Assembly (NCBI RefSeq): GCF_000145235.1
Contig: NC_014391.1
Span: 2,108,001-2,172,000, forward strand
Direction: 5' to 3'
Source of the DNA: Micromonospora aurantiaca ATCC 27029
GTDB taxonomy: Bacteria; Actinomycetota; Actinomycetes; Mycobacteriales; Micromonosporaceae
DNA length: 64,000 nt
The translations under genes and the position numbers were made by a program. The notes beneath the pieces were generated by a model. It did not search any database, was not told the origin of the DNA, and worked only from the letters and a program-made list of their open reading frames with translations. Positions 25,016 to 32,913 of the stretch are shown here, one piece after another; position 1 is the stretch's first letter; each line of letters opens with the position of its first letter.

Positions 25016-25425
25016 CGCTGCCCGCCGCGCGCCAGCCGTTCCTGCGCCTCGGTGAGCGCGTCGAGGAACGACCCGAGCCGGGGTACGGCCGTGTCCCGTA
25101 CCTCCTGCAACTGCTCCCGCAACTGCGACATGTCCGCGACCTGCGGAGCCGGGCCGGCGCGCAGCCCGTCGATCGCCGCGTTGACGGCGGTGACGATGTG
25201 CGCGGTCAGCTCCTCGGAGCCGAGCCGCATCAGCCGCGGCTCGACGTGCAGCGAGTGGAGCCGGCCGTCGCGGCCCATCTCGGCGCGTACCTGCCCGTCG
25301 GCGGCCTCGCCGACCGCGGGCGTCTCCGCCTCACCCTCCGGCGGCGGCCCCACCGTCCGAAGTGCCGCCATCGTCGCGTCGAGCATGCGGGTGAAGTCGC
25401 CGCTCATCGAAGGATCCGCACTCAT
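25012..25425 (-). CDS. YbaB/EbfC-like protein heading the T7SS cassette
   Basis: A 137-residue protein with a YbaB-like core (GQVRAEMGRDGRLHSLHVEPRLMRLGSEEL in parts, HIVTAVNAAIDGLR) and a C-terminal coiled helix (MSQLREQLQEVRDTAVPRLGSF). YbaB proteins bind DNA, but diverged copies very often open ESX-type toxin operons and may be chaperones or structural partners there. It is the first gene of the six-gene cassette; the promoter must lie in the 178 bp shared with the divergent sigma factor. Confidence 0.8.
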   Translation of the reverse strand: MSADPSMSGDFTRMLDATMAALRTVGPPPEGEAETPAVGEAADGQVRAEMGRDGRLHSLHVEPRLMRLGSEELTAHIVTAVNAAIDGLRAGPAPQVADMSQLREQLQEVRDTAVPRLGSFLDALTEAQERLARGGQR

Positions 25426-25603
25426 GAGCCCTCCCCAAGGCCAAACGCCACGAGCGTAACCGAGAGGGACAAAGCGATTCCGCCCCGTACGACCGCGCGG
25501 TCCACGACGGACCGTCCGACCGGCCTACCGTCACGGGCGTGAACCGTCCGGACGCGAGCAGCGGACAACAGGTGACACGTCCCCACTCGCCGAGAGGCCG
25601 CGC

Positions 25604-26218
25604 ATGAGAAGACTGAGACGGGCGACGGATGCCGACGTCGGCGCGCTCACCGACGCCGAGGTCGTCGCCCGGTCCGTACGGGAACCGGAGACCTTCGCCG
25701 CGATCTTCGACCGGCACGCGCCGCACATCCACCGCTACCTGGCGCGCCGCCTCGGCTCCGCGGCAGCCGACGACCTGGTCGCGGAGACGTTCCTCGCCGC
25801 GTTCCGGCGCCGGGACCGGTTCGACACCGGCTGCCCGAACGCCCGCCCCTGGCTGTACGGGATCGCCACCAACCTCGTCGCCCAGCAGCGGCGCACCGAG
25901 GAACGGGAGTACCGGCTGCGGCAGGCGTACCACCCGGCGACGTCCGAGGCGTCCCCCGCCGACCGGGTAGCCGCCGAGGTGACCGCGCGGTCGCTGCGCC
26001 GGCACCTGCTGGACGCGCTGGCCGGGCTCGCCGACGGCGACCGCGACGTGCTGCTGCTCGTCGCCTGGGAGGACCTGACGTACGAGGAGGTCGCCGCCGC
26101 GCTGGCGATCCCGGTCGGCACCGTTCGGTCGCGGCTGAACCGGGCGCGCCGGCTGCTGCGGGAACGGCTCGGTGGCGAACCGGCCGACACCATCGAGGAG
26201 GTACTGAGTAATGGATGA
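25604..26218 (+). CDS. ECF-type RNA polymerase sigma factor
   Basis: A 204-residue sigma-70 family factor. Region 2 spans about residues 28-95 (FAAIFDRHAPHIHRYLARRL, DDLVAETFLAAF, RPWLYGIATNL). Region 4 spans about 130-185 (DVLLLVAWEDLTYEEVAAAL, GTVRSRLNRARRLLRE). It directs transcription of an unknown regulon. Its stop overlaps the next start by 8 bp, tying it to a membrane protein that may act as its anti-sigma partner. Confidence 0.92.
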   Translation: MRRLRRATDADVGALTDAEVVARSVREPETFAAIFDRHAPHIHRYLARRLGSAAADDLVAETFLAAFRRRDRFDTGCPNARPWLYGIATNLVAQQRRTEEREYRLRQAYHPATSEASPADRVAAEVTARSLRRHLLDALAGLADGDRDVLLLVAWEDLTYEEVAAALAIPVGTVRSRLNRARRLLRERLGGEPADTIEEVLSNG

Positions 26219-27125
26219 GATGAGACTGCTCCAGCGGCTCGGCGACGAGACCGAGCTGCCGGCGGACGAACGGCTCGGTGCCGCGCGTACCCGGCTGGTC
26301 GGCGCGATGACCACGACGGAGGCCGCGCCGGTTCGGCGGGCACGACGGCCGGCCTGGCGGCTGGTCCTCACCGGCGTCGCGACGGCGTCGGTGGCGGCGT
26401 CGCTGGCCGCGGTGCTGGTGCTGGCGCCGGACCGGATCGGCGGCAGCGCGCCGGCCGCCCGGGCCGACGCCCGGCAGGTGCTGCGCGACGCGGCGGCGGC
26501 GGCGTTGCGGCTGCCGGACGTCGAGCCCCGGCCCGACCAGTTCGTCTACACCCGGATGCAGGACGGTCCGCAGCTGCGGGAGAGCTGGGCGTCGGTGGAC
26601 GGGACGAGGGACGGCCTGGTCGTCGAGCACCCGGCGGGCGGCCGCCAGGAGTTCGTGCTCCCCGGCTGCCGGGACGGCCGCGCGAAGATGTACAAGGGCG
26701 GGCAGCTCCTGCCGGGCACCGAACCGTGCGTGCCGAGCCCGGCCTACGACCCGGCCGTGCCCACCGACGCCACAGCGATGCGCGCCTACCTGGACAAGCA
26801 CCGCAGCGGCGAGCCCGGTGACGTCAACGCCGCCGCCAAGGACGTGCTGTCCCTGCTCGGCGACTCGTACCTGAGGCCGCGCTCGCGGGCCGCGCTCTTC
26901 GAGGCCGCCGCCGCGACGCCGGGCCTGGAGGTGGTGGAGAAGGCCACCGACGGCGCGGGCCGCTCCGGTGTGGGCGTCAGCTGGCCCTCCCCGGGGCGCA
27001 GTCCGGCTCTGATGGTGCTGGTGTTCGACCCGCGGACGTACGCGTTCCTCGGCGTGGGCGGGGAGGCGGGCACGTCCGCGGTGCTGTCCGTCGCCGTCGT
27101 GGACCGGGTCGGCCAGAAGGGCTGA
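26211..27125 (+). CDS. CU044_5270-family membrane protein, probable sigma partner
   Basis: A 304-residue protein. The first ~50 residues are cytosolic and include LLQRLGDETELP. One membrane helix follows (LVLTGVATASVAASLAAVLVLAP, about 55-77). The ~220-residue exterior domain starts ARADARQVLRDAAAAA and includes QFVYTRMQDG. This matches the actinobacterial CU044_5270 type, always found next to ECF sigma genes. Likely function is membrane anchoring or anti-sigma control; not shown for this protein. A hairpin follows the stop. Confidence 0.83.
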   Translation: MDEMRLLQRLGDETELPADERLGAARTRLVGAMTTTEAAPVRRARRPAWRLVLTGVATASVAASLAAVLVLAPDRIGGSAPAARADARQVLRDAAAAALRLPDVEPRPDQFVYTRMQDGPQLRESWASVDGTRDGLVVEHPAGGRQEFVLPGCRDGRAKMYKGGQLLPGTEPCVPSPAYDPAVPTDATAMRAYLDKHRSGEPGDVNAAAKDVLSLLGDSYLRPRSRAALFEAAAATPGLEVVEKATDGAGRSGVGVSWPSPGRSPALMVLVFDPRTYAFLGVGGEAGTSAVLSVAVVDRVGQKG

Positions 27126-27132
27126 CGCCCAC

Positions 27133-27164
27133 CGGGCGGGTCGCCTCCCTGGGCGGCCCGCCCG
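27133..27164 (+). terminator. Hairpin terminator
   Basis: CGGGCGGG at 27133-27140 pairs with CCCGCCCG at 27157-27164. The 16-nt loop itself contains a short GCC/GGC pairing. It lies 8 bp after the stop of the sigma-linked membrane protein. Confidence 0.5.
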
Positions 27165-27204
27165 CTCCGGTCGTGCGTCCGGGGCCTGCGCCATCATGGG
27201 CGTC

Positions 27205-28149
27205 ATGACGAAGGCGGACGTGGTGGTGGTCGGCGGCGGGGTGATCGGGATGACGACGGCGCTCACGCTCCAGCGGCGGGGCGCACACGTCACCGTCCTG
27301 ACCGCCCACGACCCGGCCGACACGGTGTCGACGGTGGCCGCCGCGGTCTGGTACCCGAGCCACACCGAGGAGGATCCCCGGGTGCTGCGCTGGGCCCGGG
27401 ACACCCACGCCGAGCTGCGCCGCCAGGCGGCCGACGGGGTGCCGGGAGTGATCGACCGGCCCACCCGGATGTGGTTGCGCCACCGCTACGCCGGACCGCC
27501 CTGGTGGGCCGACGCCTGCGGCGACCTGACGGCCGAGCCGGCGGAGCCGCCGTACACCGCGCTGCTGCGGTTCACCGCCCCGTCGGTGGAGATGACCCCG
27601 TACCTCGCCTGGCTCCGGCAGCGCCTGGAGGCGGGCGGCGGCCGGATCGTCGGCCGCGCGCTGGGCACGCTCGCCGAGGCGTACGAGGTCGCCCCGGTCG
27701 TGGTGAACGCGACCGGCCTGGCCGCCGGCCGGCTCGCCGCCGACCCGGCCGTGTACCCGGCGCGCGGGCACGTCCTGCTGGTGGCGAACCCGGGCCTGAC
27801 CGTCTCGGTACGCGACGAGGACGACCCGGCAGGAGTCACGTACGTGCATCCGCGCCGCCACGACGTGGTGCTCGGCGGCACCTACGAGGCCGGGGTGGGA
27901 CACACCCGCCCCGACCTGGAGGAGGCGGCGGCGATCCGGCGCCGGTGCGTGGCGCTGGTGCCGCATCTCGCGGACGCGCCGGTGCTGGGGGAGCGGATCG
28001 GGCTGCGGCCGGCACGGCACGGCGGCCCCCGGGTGGAGGTGGACGCGACGGACGGGCGGCTGGTGCACGCGTACGGGCACGGCGGCGCCGGGGTGACGCT
28101 GTCCTGGGGCTGCGCCGCCGAGGTGGCCGACCTGGCCCTGGGCGTCTGA
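27205..28149 (+). CDS. FAD-dependent D-amino-acid oxidase
   Basis: A 314-residue DAO-type flavoenzyme: N-terminal FAD site VVGGGVIGM (GGGVIG at 10-15), a central VVVNATGLAAGRLA, YVHPRRHDVVLGGTYEAG, and the C-terminal flavin-contact motif YGHGGAGVTLSWGCA. It oxidatively deaminates D-amino acids to keto acids, with H2O2 and ammonia as by-products. Starts at 27196 and 27205 are possible; CATCAT 7 nt before the latter fits a leaderless transcript. A deleted relative lies at 18534-19124. Confidence 0.9.
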   Translation: MTKADVVVVGGGVIGMTTALTLQRRGAHVTVLTAHDPADTVSTVAAAVWYPSHTEEDPRVLRWARDTHAELRRQAADGVPGVIDRPTRMWLRHRYAGPPWWADACGDLTAEPAEPPYTALLRFTAPSVEMTPYLAWLRQRLEAGGGRIVGRALGTLAEAYEVAPVVVNATGLAAGRLAADPAVYPARGHVLLVANPGLTVSVRDEDDPAGVTYVHPRRHDVVLGGTYEAGVGHTRPDLEEAAAIRRRCVALVPHLADAPVLGERIGLRPARHGGPRVEVDATDGRLVHAYGHGGAGVTLSWGCAAEVADLALGV

Positions 28150-28193
28150 CCGCCCCGGCGCGCGACGGTCCACAGTCGGGGCTCGGCGGGCGG

Positions 28194-28199
28194 TAACCT
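28194..28199 (+). promoter_or_regulatory. -10 box TAACCT, leaderless start
   Basis: TAACCT lies 7 nt before the GTG at 28207 and there is no Shine-Dalgarno sequence. Confidence 0.4.
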
Positions 28200-28206
28200 C
28201 GGCCCG

Positions 28207-28689
28207 GTGTCCGCCCGCCGCGCCGCACTGTTCGCCCTCGTCGCCCTGATCGCCGTCCACATCGGCTGCATGCTTGTCGCGCTCGCGGCCTACAGCCACC
28301 GGATCGGCCTGGTGACCCACGACGGCTCCGGTTTCCTGGTGGAGCTGCTCGACGCCGTGGTGCCCCTGCGTGACCTGCTGCCCGCCGTGCTCTGGCTGCT
28401 GCCGGTCACGCTGCTCGTCACGTTCGCGGCTCTCGGCCGGTGGGCCGTCCGGCGGACCGTCCGCCCCGACGACGAGCGGCTTCCGGCGAGGGCGTGGACC
28501 GCCGGTATCGCCGCGGTGCTGCTCAACCCGCTGGCAGCCGTGCGCTACGCGTCGGCCACCGCCGAGGGCGGCGAATACATGCGTACGGTGCAGGTGGAGA
28601 CCACCCTTCTGGTGCTCGCCGCGGCCGTGGCGACCACGATCAGCGCGCTCGCCGTTGCCGGGTTCGTCCGGCGCTCCGACGCCGCCTGA
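28207..28689 (+). CDS. Small polytopic membrane protein
   Basis: A 160-residue protein with four hydrophobic segments: at the N-terminus (ALFALVALIAVHIGCMLVAL), about 58-78 (LLPAVLWLLPVTLLVTFAAL), about 97-113 and about 130-152. No recognisable family motif. Convergent with the TraB-like gene, 9 bp between stops. Function unknown. Confidence 0.7.
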   Translation: MSARRAALFALVALIAVHIGCMLVALAAYSHRIGLVTHDGSGFLVELLDAVVPLRDLLPAVLWLLPVTLLVTFAALGRWAVRRTVRPDDERLPARAWTAGIAAVLLNPLAAVRYASATAEGGEYMRTVQVETTLLVLAAAVATTISALAVAGFVRRSDAA

Positions 28690-28698
28690 GCGCTCTGT

Positions 28699-29403
28699 TC
28701 ACCGCTCCAGGACGGTCAGCCATTCGGCGGCACGGGGACGGTATCCGTGCAGCTCGAAGAGCCCGCGCACGATCGCCGGCACGTGCCCGGCGCCGTACAC
28801 GACAGCCACGTCGATGCGTTCCGCCGACCGGGTACCGATCAGCTCGGACAACGCGGCGAGCAGCCGCTCGTCGCGTTCGCCGCCGAACGCGCGCTCGGCG
28901 TGCTCGGTGAACTCGTGGTCGGCGTACCGCTCGTCGGTGGCCGACGGCAGGTCGCTCATCTCGATCTCGGGCGAGAGCAGCCGCCGGGTGCCGCCGAAGA
29001 ACTGGATCACGGTCACGACCGGGATCACCAGCCACATCTGGAGGCGGTACCGCAGCGGCATCGCCCGCCAGCCCTGGGCGAACTCCGCCGCCGACACGTC
29101 CGGGTTGAGCACCTCGACGCCGAGAGACGCGTACGGGATGGGGTCTGTCACCAGGCCGGAGCGCCGGTTGGCCGGCATGGCCCGGTAGGTGAGTGTCAAC
29201 GCCGAGCCGACCGCGGACCGGCCGCTGACGCCCTCGACGACGAGCAGGTCGCATTCCCGGAGCCGCTTCGTGACCGCCGCGTAGAACGCCGGGCTCGCCA
29301 CGTGGAGCATCGGGAACACCAGGAACTCCAACCGGCTGCCGGGACGGCGTAGACGGAGCACGGCGGACCGGGTGCCGAGGACGCTGTGTTCGATGATCTG
29401 CAT
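28699..29403 (-). CDS. TraB/PrgY-like domain protein
   Basis: A 234-residue protein: FLVFPMLHVASPAFYAAV and CDLLVVEGVSG near the start, one hydrophobic stretch (QMWLVIPVVTVIQFFGG, about residues 130-147), and a C-terminal VAVVYGAGHVPAIVRGLFE. These conserved His and Glu segments are those of the TraB/ChaN/GumN hydrolase-like superfamily, which includes pheromone-shutdown proteins and haem-binding relatives. Actual substrate unknown. An upstream in-frame start at 29457 adds only non-conserved residues. Confidence 0.72.
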   Translation of the reverse strand: MQIIEHSVLGTRSAVLRLRRPGSRLEFLVFPMLHVASPAFYAAVTKRLRECDLLVVEGVSGRSAVGSALTLTYRAMPANRRSGLVTDPIPYASLGVEVLNPDVSAAEFAQGWRAMPLRYRLQMWLVIPVVTVIQFFGGTRRLLSPEIEMSDLPSATDERYADHEFTEHAERAFGGERDERLLAALSELIGTRSAERIDVAVVYGAGHVPAIVRGLFELHGYRPRAAEWLTVLER

Positions 29404-29487
29404 GCCTGCCCCCGTGGCATCGGCTGCTGTTGTCGGCAGGGTAGGGCTGCCCGGCAAACCGTCCCGTGCGCGGCGCGGCGGCAGGGT

Positions 29488-29521
29488 GGACCGGTCAGGA
29501 ATGCGCGGACCGGTCAGGAAT
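29488..29521. repeat. 15-bp tandem direct repeat, possible operator
   Basis: GGACCGGTCAGGAAT occurs at 29488-29502 and again at 29507-29521, identical, with a 19-bp period. It lies between the divergent TraB-like and small membrane protein genes, about 90 bp before the latter. Position and spacing suggest a regulator-binding site. Confidence 0.5.
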
Positions 29522-29565
29522 CGAGAAGCCTCGGGCGGGCGCCCGGACCTAGCGTTTCCGGCACG

Positions 29566-29586
29566 GGCCTCCCCGCCGGGGAGGCC
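29566..29586 (+). other. Hairpin in the leader of the small membrane protein
   Basis: GGCCTCCCC and GGGGAGGCC form a perfect 9-bp stem with a 3-nt loop, ending 21 nt before the ATG. It would fold in the 5' leader. It could stabilise the RNA or attenuate; no ligand-binding RNA class was recognised. Confidence 0.45.
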
Positions 29587-29607
29587 ACCGGCGAGAGGTC
29601 ACCGTCC

Positions 29608-29820
29608 ATGGACACGCGCATCCGTCAGCTGCACCGCTGGTTCTCCGTCGCCTTCACCGTGACCGTCGTGATCACCTTCGTGGCGCTGGCCCAGAAGGAC
29701 CCGATCGTGTGGGTCTCCTACGTGCCGCTGCTCCCGCTCGCCCTGCTCCTGATCAGCGGCCTCTACCTGTTCGCGCTGCCGTACCTGCGGCGTCGGCGCA
29801 CCGCCGCGCGTACGCGCTGA
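29608..29820 (+). CDS. Small two-helix membrane protein
   Basis: 70 residues: a basic start MDTRIRQLHRWFS, membrane helix at about 13-33 (VAFTVTVVITFVALAQ), helix at about 40-60 (VPLLPLALLLISGLYLF) and a very basic tail LRRRRTAARTR. The gene has a GAGAGG ribosome site and a repeat-and-hairpin leader. No family recognised; it could be a subunit or regulator of a membrane complex. Confidence 0.7.
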   Translation: MDTRIRQLHRWFSVAFTVTVVITFVALAQKDPIVWVSYVPLLPLALLLISGLYLFALPYLRRRRTAARTR

Positions 29821-29862
29821 CCTGGGGGATTACCGGGGCCGGTCAGCGGGCAACACTGGCGG

Positions 29863-30804
29863 ATGGAGCAGAAGGTGATGGTGTTCGCCCCGGCCCCGCT
29901 GTTGACGGTGACGATCGAGCAGCAGGGCGACGTACCCGAGCTGCACCTGCACCCCGGCGGGCAGGGGGTGTGGCAGACCCGGATGATCGCGGCGCTCGGC
30001 GTACCGGTGACCATGTGCGTGGGTCTCGGCGGCGAGGTGGGCGACGCGGTCCGCAAGCTGCTCGACGACGAGGACGTCACGGTCCGGACGGTGCGGCGGG
30101 AGTCCGGCACCGGCTGGTACGTGCACGACCGGCGCGACGGCGAGCGGACCGAGATCGCCGAGCACCCGGGGGCGCCGATGGTGCGGCACGACATCGACGA
30201 GCTGTACACGGTGACGCTCACCGAAGGGCTGCGCGCGCCGGTGAGCGTGCTCAGCGGGCCGGCCGACCCGCAGGTGGTGGACCCGGACATCTACCGCCGG
30301 CTCGCCGCCGACCTGGGCGCCAACGGCGGCAAGGTGGTGGCCGACCTGTCCGGGCCGTACCTGGAGGCGGTGCTCGACGGCGGCGTGAGCGTGCTGAAGG
30401 TCAGCCACGAGGAGCTGCTCGACGACGGCCTGGCCAAGGACGACAGCGTCGAGGCGCTGCGCGACGCCGGCCGCCGGTGCCAGGAGCGGGGCGCGCGGAC
30501 GGTGCTGATCAGCCGCGCGGGGGAGCCCGCGCTGGCGCTGCCGGAGGACGGCGAGCCGCTGCTGGTGCACGCCCCGCCGCTGGAGCTGGCCGACCACCGG
30601 GGCGCCGGTGACTCGATGACCGCCGGGGTCGCCGCGGTGCTGGCCCGGGGCGGGGACATGCGGGAGGCGCTGCACATCGGCGCCGCCGCGGGCGCGCTGA
30701 ACGTGACCCGGCACGGGCTGGGCACGGGCCGGGCCGAGGCGGTACGCGAACTGGCCGGCCGGGTGCGGCTGACCCCGCTGGACGGTGGCGACGATGACGG
30801 CTGA
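29863..30804 (+). CDS. PfkB-family sugar kinase
   Basis: A 313-residue kinase of the 1-phosphofructokinase/ribokinase type: LHLHPGGQGVWQTRMIAALG at about 27-46 (substrate Gly-Gly), KVSHEELL, and the signature DHRGAGDSMTAGVAAVLARG with the catalytic Asp of GAGDS. It phosphorylates a sugar, sugar phosphate or nucleoside with ATP; the residues do not say which. Its 3' end overlaps surE by 11 bp. Confidence 0.88.
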   Translation: MEQKVMVFAPAPLLTVTIEQQGDVPELHLHPGGQGVWQTRMIAALGVPVTMCVGLGGEVGDAVRKLLDDEDVTVRTVRRESGTGWYVHDRRDGERTEIAEHPGAPMVRHDIDELYTVTLTEGLRAPVSVLSGPADPQVVDPDIYRRLAADLGANGGKVVADLSGPYLEAVLDGGVSVLKVSHEELLDDGLAKDDSVEALRDAGRRCQERGARTVLISRAGEPALALPEDGEPLLVHAPPLELADHRGAGDSMTAGVAAVLARGGDMREALHIGAAAGALNVTRHGLGTGRAEAVRELAGRVRLTPLDGGDDDG

Positions 30805-31624
30805 CCGGCCGCCACGGGTGCTGGTGACCAACGACGACGGTGTGCACGCCCCCGGCATCCGCGCGCTGGCCCGGTCGGCGTACGAACGCGGGATGGACGT
30901 GGTGGTCGCGGCGCCGGAGGCCGAGGCGAGCGGGATGAGCGCGGCGCTGTCGGCGGTGACCGACGACGGGCGGCTGGTGTTCCGCGAGACCGAGCTGGAC
31001 GGGCTGCCGGGTGTGCCCGCGTACGCGGTGGCGGCCTCCCCGGCGTACATCGCGGTGCTGGCCGGGCTCGGCGTGTTCGGGCCGGTGCCGGACCTGCTGC
31101 TGTCCGGCATCAACCGGGGCGCCAACGCGGGCCACGCGGTCCTGCACTCCGGCACCGTCGGCGCGGCGCTGACCGCCGGCAACAACGGCATCCGCGCGCT
31201 CGCCGTGTCGCTCGACGTGCTCACCCCGGCGGCGGCGAGCGCCGGCAGCGGTGGCGCGGCGATCGCGGTGCTGGACAGCGTGGACGACGAGTCCCGTCAC
31301 TGGTCGACAGCCGCCGACCTGGCCGCGACGCTGCTGCCGTGGCTGGCCGGGGCGGATCCGGGCACCGTGCTCAACCTCAACGTGCCGGACCGGCCGGCCG
31401 ATCAGGTGGCCGGGCTGCGCCAGGCGACACTCGCCCCGTTCGGTCAGGTGCAGGTGTCCGTCGCCGAGCGCGGTGAGGGGTTCGTGCGTACGGCTGTGGA
31501 GGCGAACGCGGTCCGCGCGGTCCCCGGCACCGACATCGCCTGGCTGGCCGACGGGTACGCGGCGGTCACCGCGATCCGGGCGCTCGGGCACCTGCCCGAC
31601 GTGGAGCTGCCGGTCGACGGCTGA
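30794..31624 (+). CDS. surE: 5'/3'-nucleotidase SurE
   Basis: A 276-residue phosphatase. It has the N-terminal metal motif LVTNDDGVHAPGI with the paired aspartates, a Ser-containing APEAEASGMSAA loop, and the SGINRGANAGHAVLHSGTVGAA site (given in parts: SGINRGANAG and HSGTVGAA). SurE removes phosphate from nucleoside 5'- and 3'-monophosphates. ATG 30794 lies inside the kinase gene, so the two are coupled. A 15-bp-stem hairpin follows. Confidence 0.93.
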   Translation: MTADRPPRVLVTNDDGVHAPGIRALARSAYERGMDVVVAAPEAEASGMSAALSAVTDDGRLVFRETELDGLPGVPAYAVAASPAYIAVLAGLGVFGPVPDLLLSGINRGANAGHAVLHSGTVGAALTAGNNGIRALAVSLDVLTPAAASAGSGGAAIAVLDSVDDESRHWSTAADLAATLLPWLAGADPGTVLNLNVPDRPADQVAGLRQATLAPFGQVQVSVAERGEGFVRTAVEANAVRAVPGTDIAWLADGYAAVTAIRALGHLPDVELPVDG

Positions 31625-31630
31625 GGACGG

Positions 31631-31668
31631 CTCCGCCCCGCCACCGTCGCACGGGTGGCGGGGCGGAG
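31631..31668. terminator. Bidirectional terminator hairpin
   Basis: A perfect 15-bp stem (CTCCGCCCCGCCACC / GGTGGCGGGGCGGAG) with an 8-nt loop lies between the convergent surE and small acidic protein genes. It is the strongest simple hairpin in the window after the 45.1-kb palindrome. Confidence 0.78.
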
Positions 31669-31672
31669 AGCG

Positions 31673-31900
31673 TCACTCGCCGGCCGCGCGGCGGCGGTCG
31701 GCCTCGGCGTCGGCGGCACCCACCGGGGTGCCGTCGCTGTCCCGGTCGGCCCGGGACAGGTCCACGTCGGCGCCGGCCCGGGCGGCGTCGGCAGCCGCGT
31801 CGTCGGCGCCGACGACCTCACCGCCGTCGGTCTGTCCGCCGTCGGGGACCAGCCGTCCGGCGGCGGCCAGCCCGATCGGTGCGTACCTGGGGTCGGTCAT
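31673..31900 (-). CDS. Small acidic hypothetical protein
   Basis: 75 residues, Asp- and Ala-rich and without predicted fold: MTDPRYAPIGLAAAGRLVPDGG then AADAARAGADVDLSRADRD. The ATG has a GAGGACGAG ribosome site. It looks disordered and hydrophilic. It ends 4 bp from the shared hairpin. I do not recognise a family. Confidence 0.6.
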   Translation of the reverse strand: MTDPRYAPIGLAAAGRLVPDGGQTDGGEVVGADDAAADAARAGADVDLSRADRDSDGTPVGAADAEADRRRAAGE

Positions 31901-31968
31901 CTCGTCCTCCTCACCGGTGCTCCTGTGCAAGCGGTACCCCGGTACGGGACGCGGCACACGCGCGCGGG

Positions 31969-32796
31969 TCAGCGGCCCCGGTCGAGGAAGTCCAGGGTGA
32001 CCGCGGCGAAAAGCGGCGACTGGTCGATGTCGTAGTGGGTCAGGCCGGGCAGGATCGCCAGCGCGTGGCCGCCCGCCGGGCGGCCCTCGCCCGTCCAGCC
32101 GCCGTCGCGCCGGCCGCCGTCGAGCAGCCCGAACACCTCGACGAAGTGACTCGGCGGGGCCATGTCGGCGTCGGCGGCCACCACGAGCGTCGGCACCCGC
32201 AGGGCACGTACCTGCTCGGTGAGGTCGAAGTCCTTCCGCATCGCCTCACCGATCTTGTCGAGCAGCCGGGGGAAGTCCTCCGGACGGGGCGCGACCCGCT
32301 GGTACAGCTCGTACATCGGGGTGTCCTTCATGTACTCGGCCGCCGCGGCGCCGACCTGGCCCTGCTGCGCCAGCAGCTCCGGGTAGACGGCGTCGCGGCG
32401 GATGTGCGCGGACGCGGCGACCAGGCGGCCGACCTTCTCCGGGTGCCGGAAACCGGTGTGCAGGGCGACACCGCCGCCGAGGGAGAAGCCGACCACGTCC
32501 GGCCGGTCCAGCCCGAGGTGGTCGATCAGCGCGGCCACGTCGTCGGCCATCAGCGCCATGTCGAGCGGCCGGTCCACGTCGGCGGTGCGGCCGTGCCCCT
32601 GGAGGTCCACCAGGATCACCCGGTGCCTCGCGGTGAGCGCGGGCAGGATCGGGGCGAACATCTCGCCCGAGCAGAGGCCGCCGTGCAGCAGGATCATCGG
32701 CCGGCCCTCGCCGTGCGTCTCGTGGTAGAGGTGGACGCCGTTGACGTCGGCGTACCGCCCCGGGGCGTGGGTCTCGTCGCGCTGCGCTGTGGTCAT
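31969..32796 (-). CDS. Alpha/beta-fold hydrolase
   Basis: A 275-residue hydrolase: oxyanion segment ILLHGGLCSGEMF, nucleophile elbow GFSLGGGV with Ser105, an acidic residue in VVAADADMA, and the late catalytic His in LPGLTHYDID. Likely an esterase or carbon-carbon hydrolase acting on a small substrate in the cytosol. An insertion of about 20 residues (FGLLDGGRRDGGWTGEG) before the His loop is unusual. Divergent from the sigma factor at 32914. Confidence 0.9.
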   Translation of the reverse strand: MTTAQRDETHAPGRYADVNGVHLYHETHGEGRPMILLHGGLCSGEMFAPILPALTARHRVILVDLQGHGRTADVDRPLDMALMADDVAALIDHLGLDRPDVVGFSLGGGVALHTGFRHPEKVGRLVAASAHIRRDAVYPELLAQQGQVGAAAAEYMKDTPMYELYQRVAPRPEDFPRLLDKIGEAMRKDFDLTEQVRALRVPTLVVAADADMAPPSHFVEVFGLLDGGRRDGGWTGEGRPAGGHALAILPGLTHYDIDQSPLFAAVTLDFLDRGR

Positions 32797-32913
32797 CGGT
32801 GCTCCTCGGACGTGGTGACCTGACGGCTGTCAGACCGGCCGGGCGGCACCGACTCATCGGTGCGGGCTCGAACGTGCTCGCATTGACGCAGCATGTGGGC
32901 TAGTTTCGGCGGG

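Noticed and set aside
22593..25425. A complete ESX (type VII) secretion locus
   Set aside because: No EccB, EccC, EccD or mycosin gene is present; only substrate, toxin and immunity genes.
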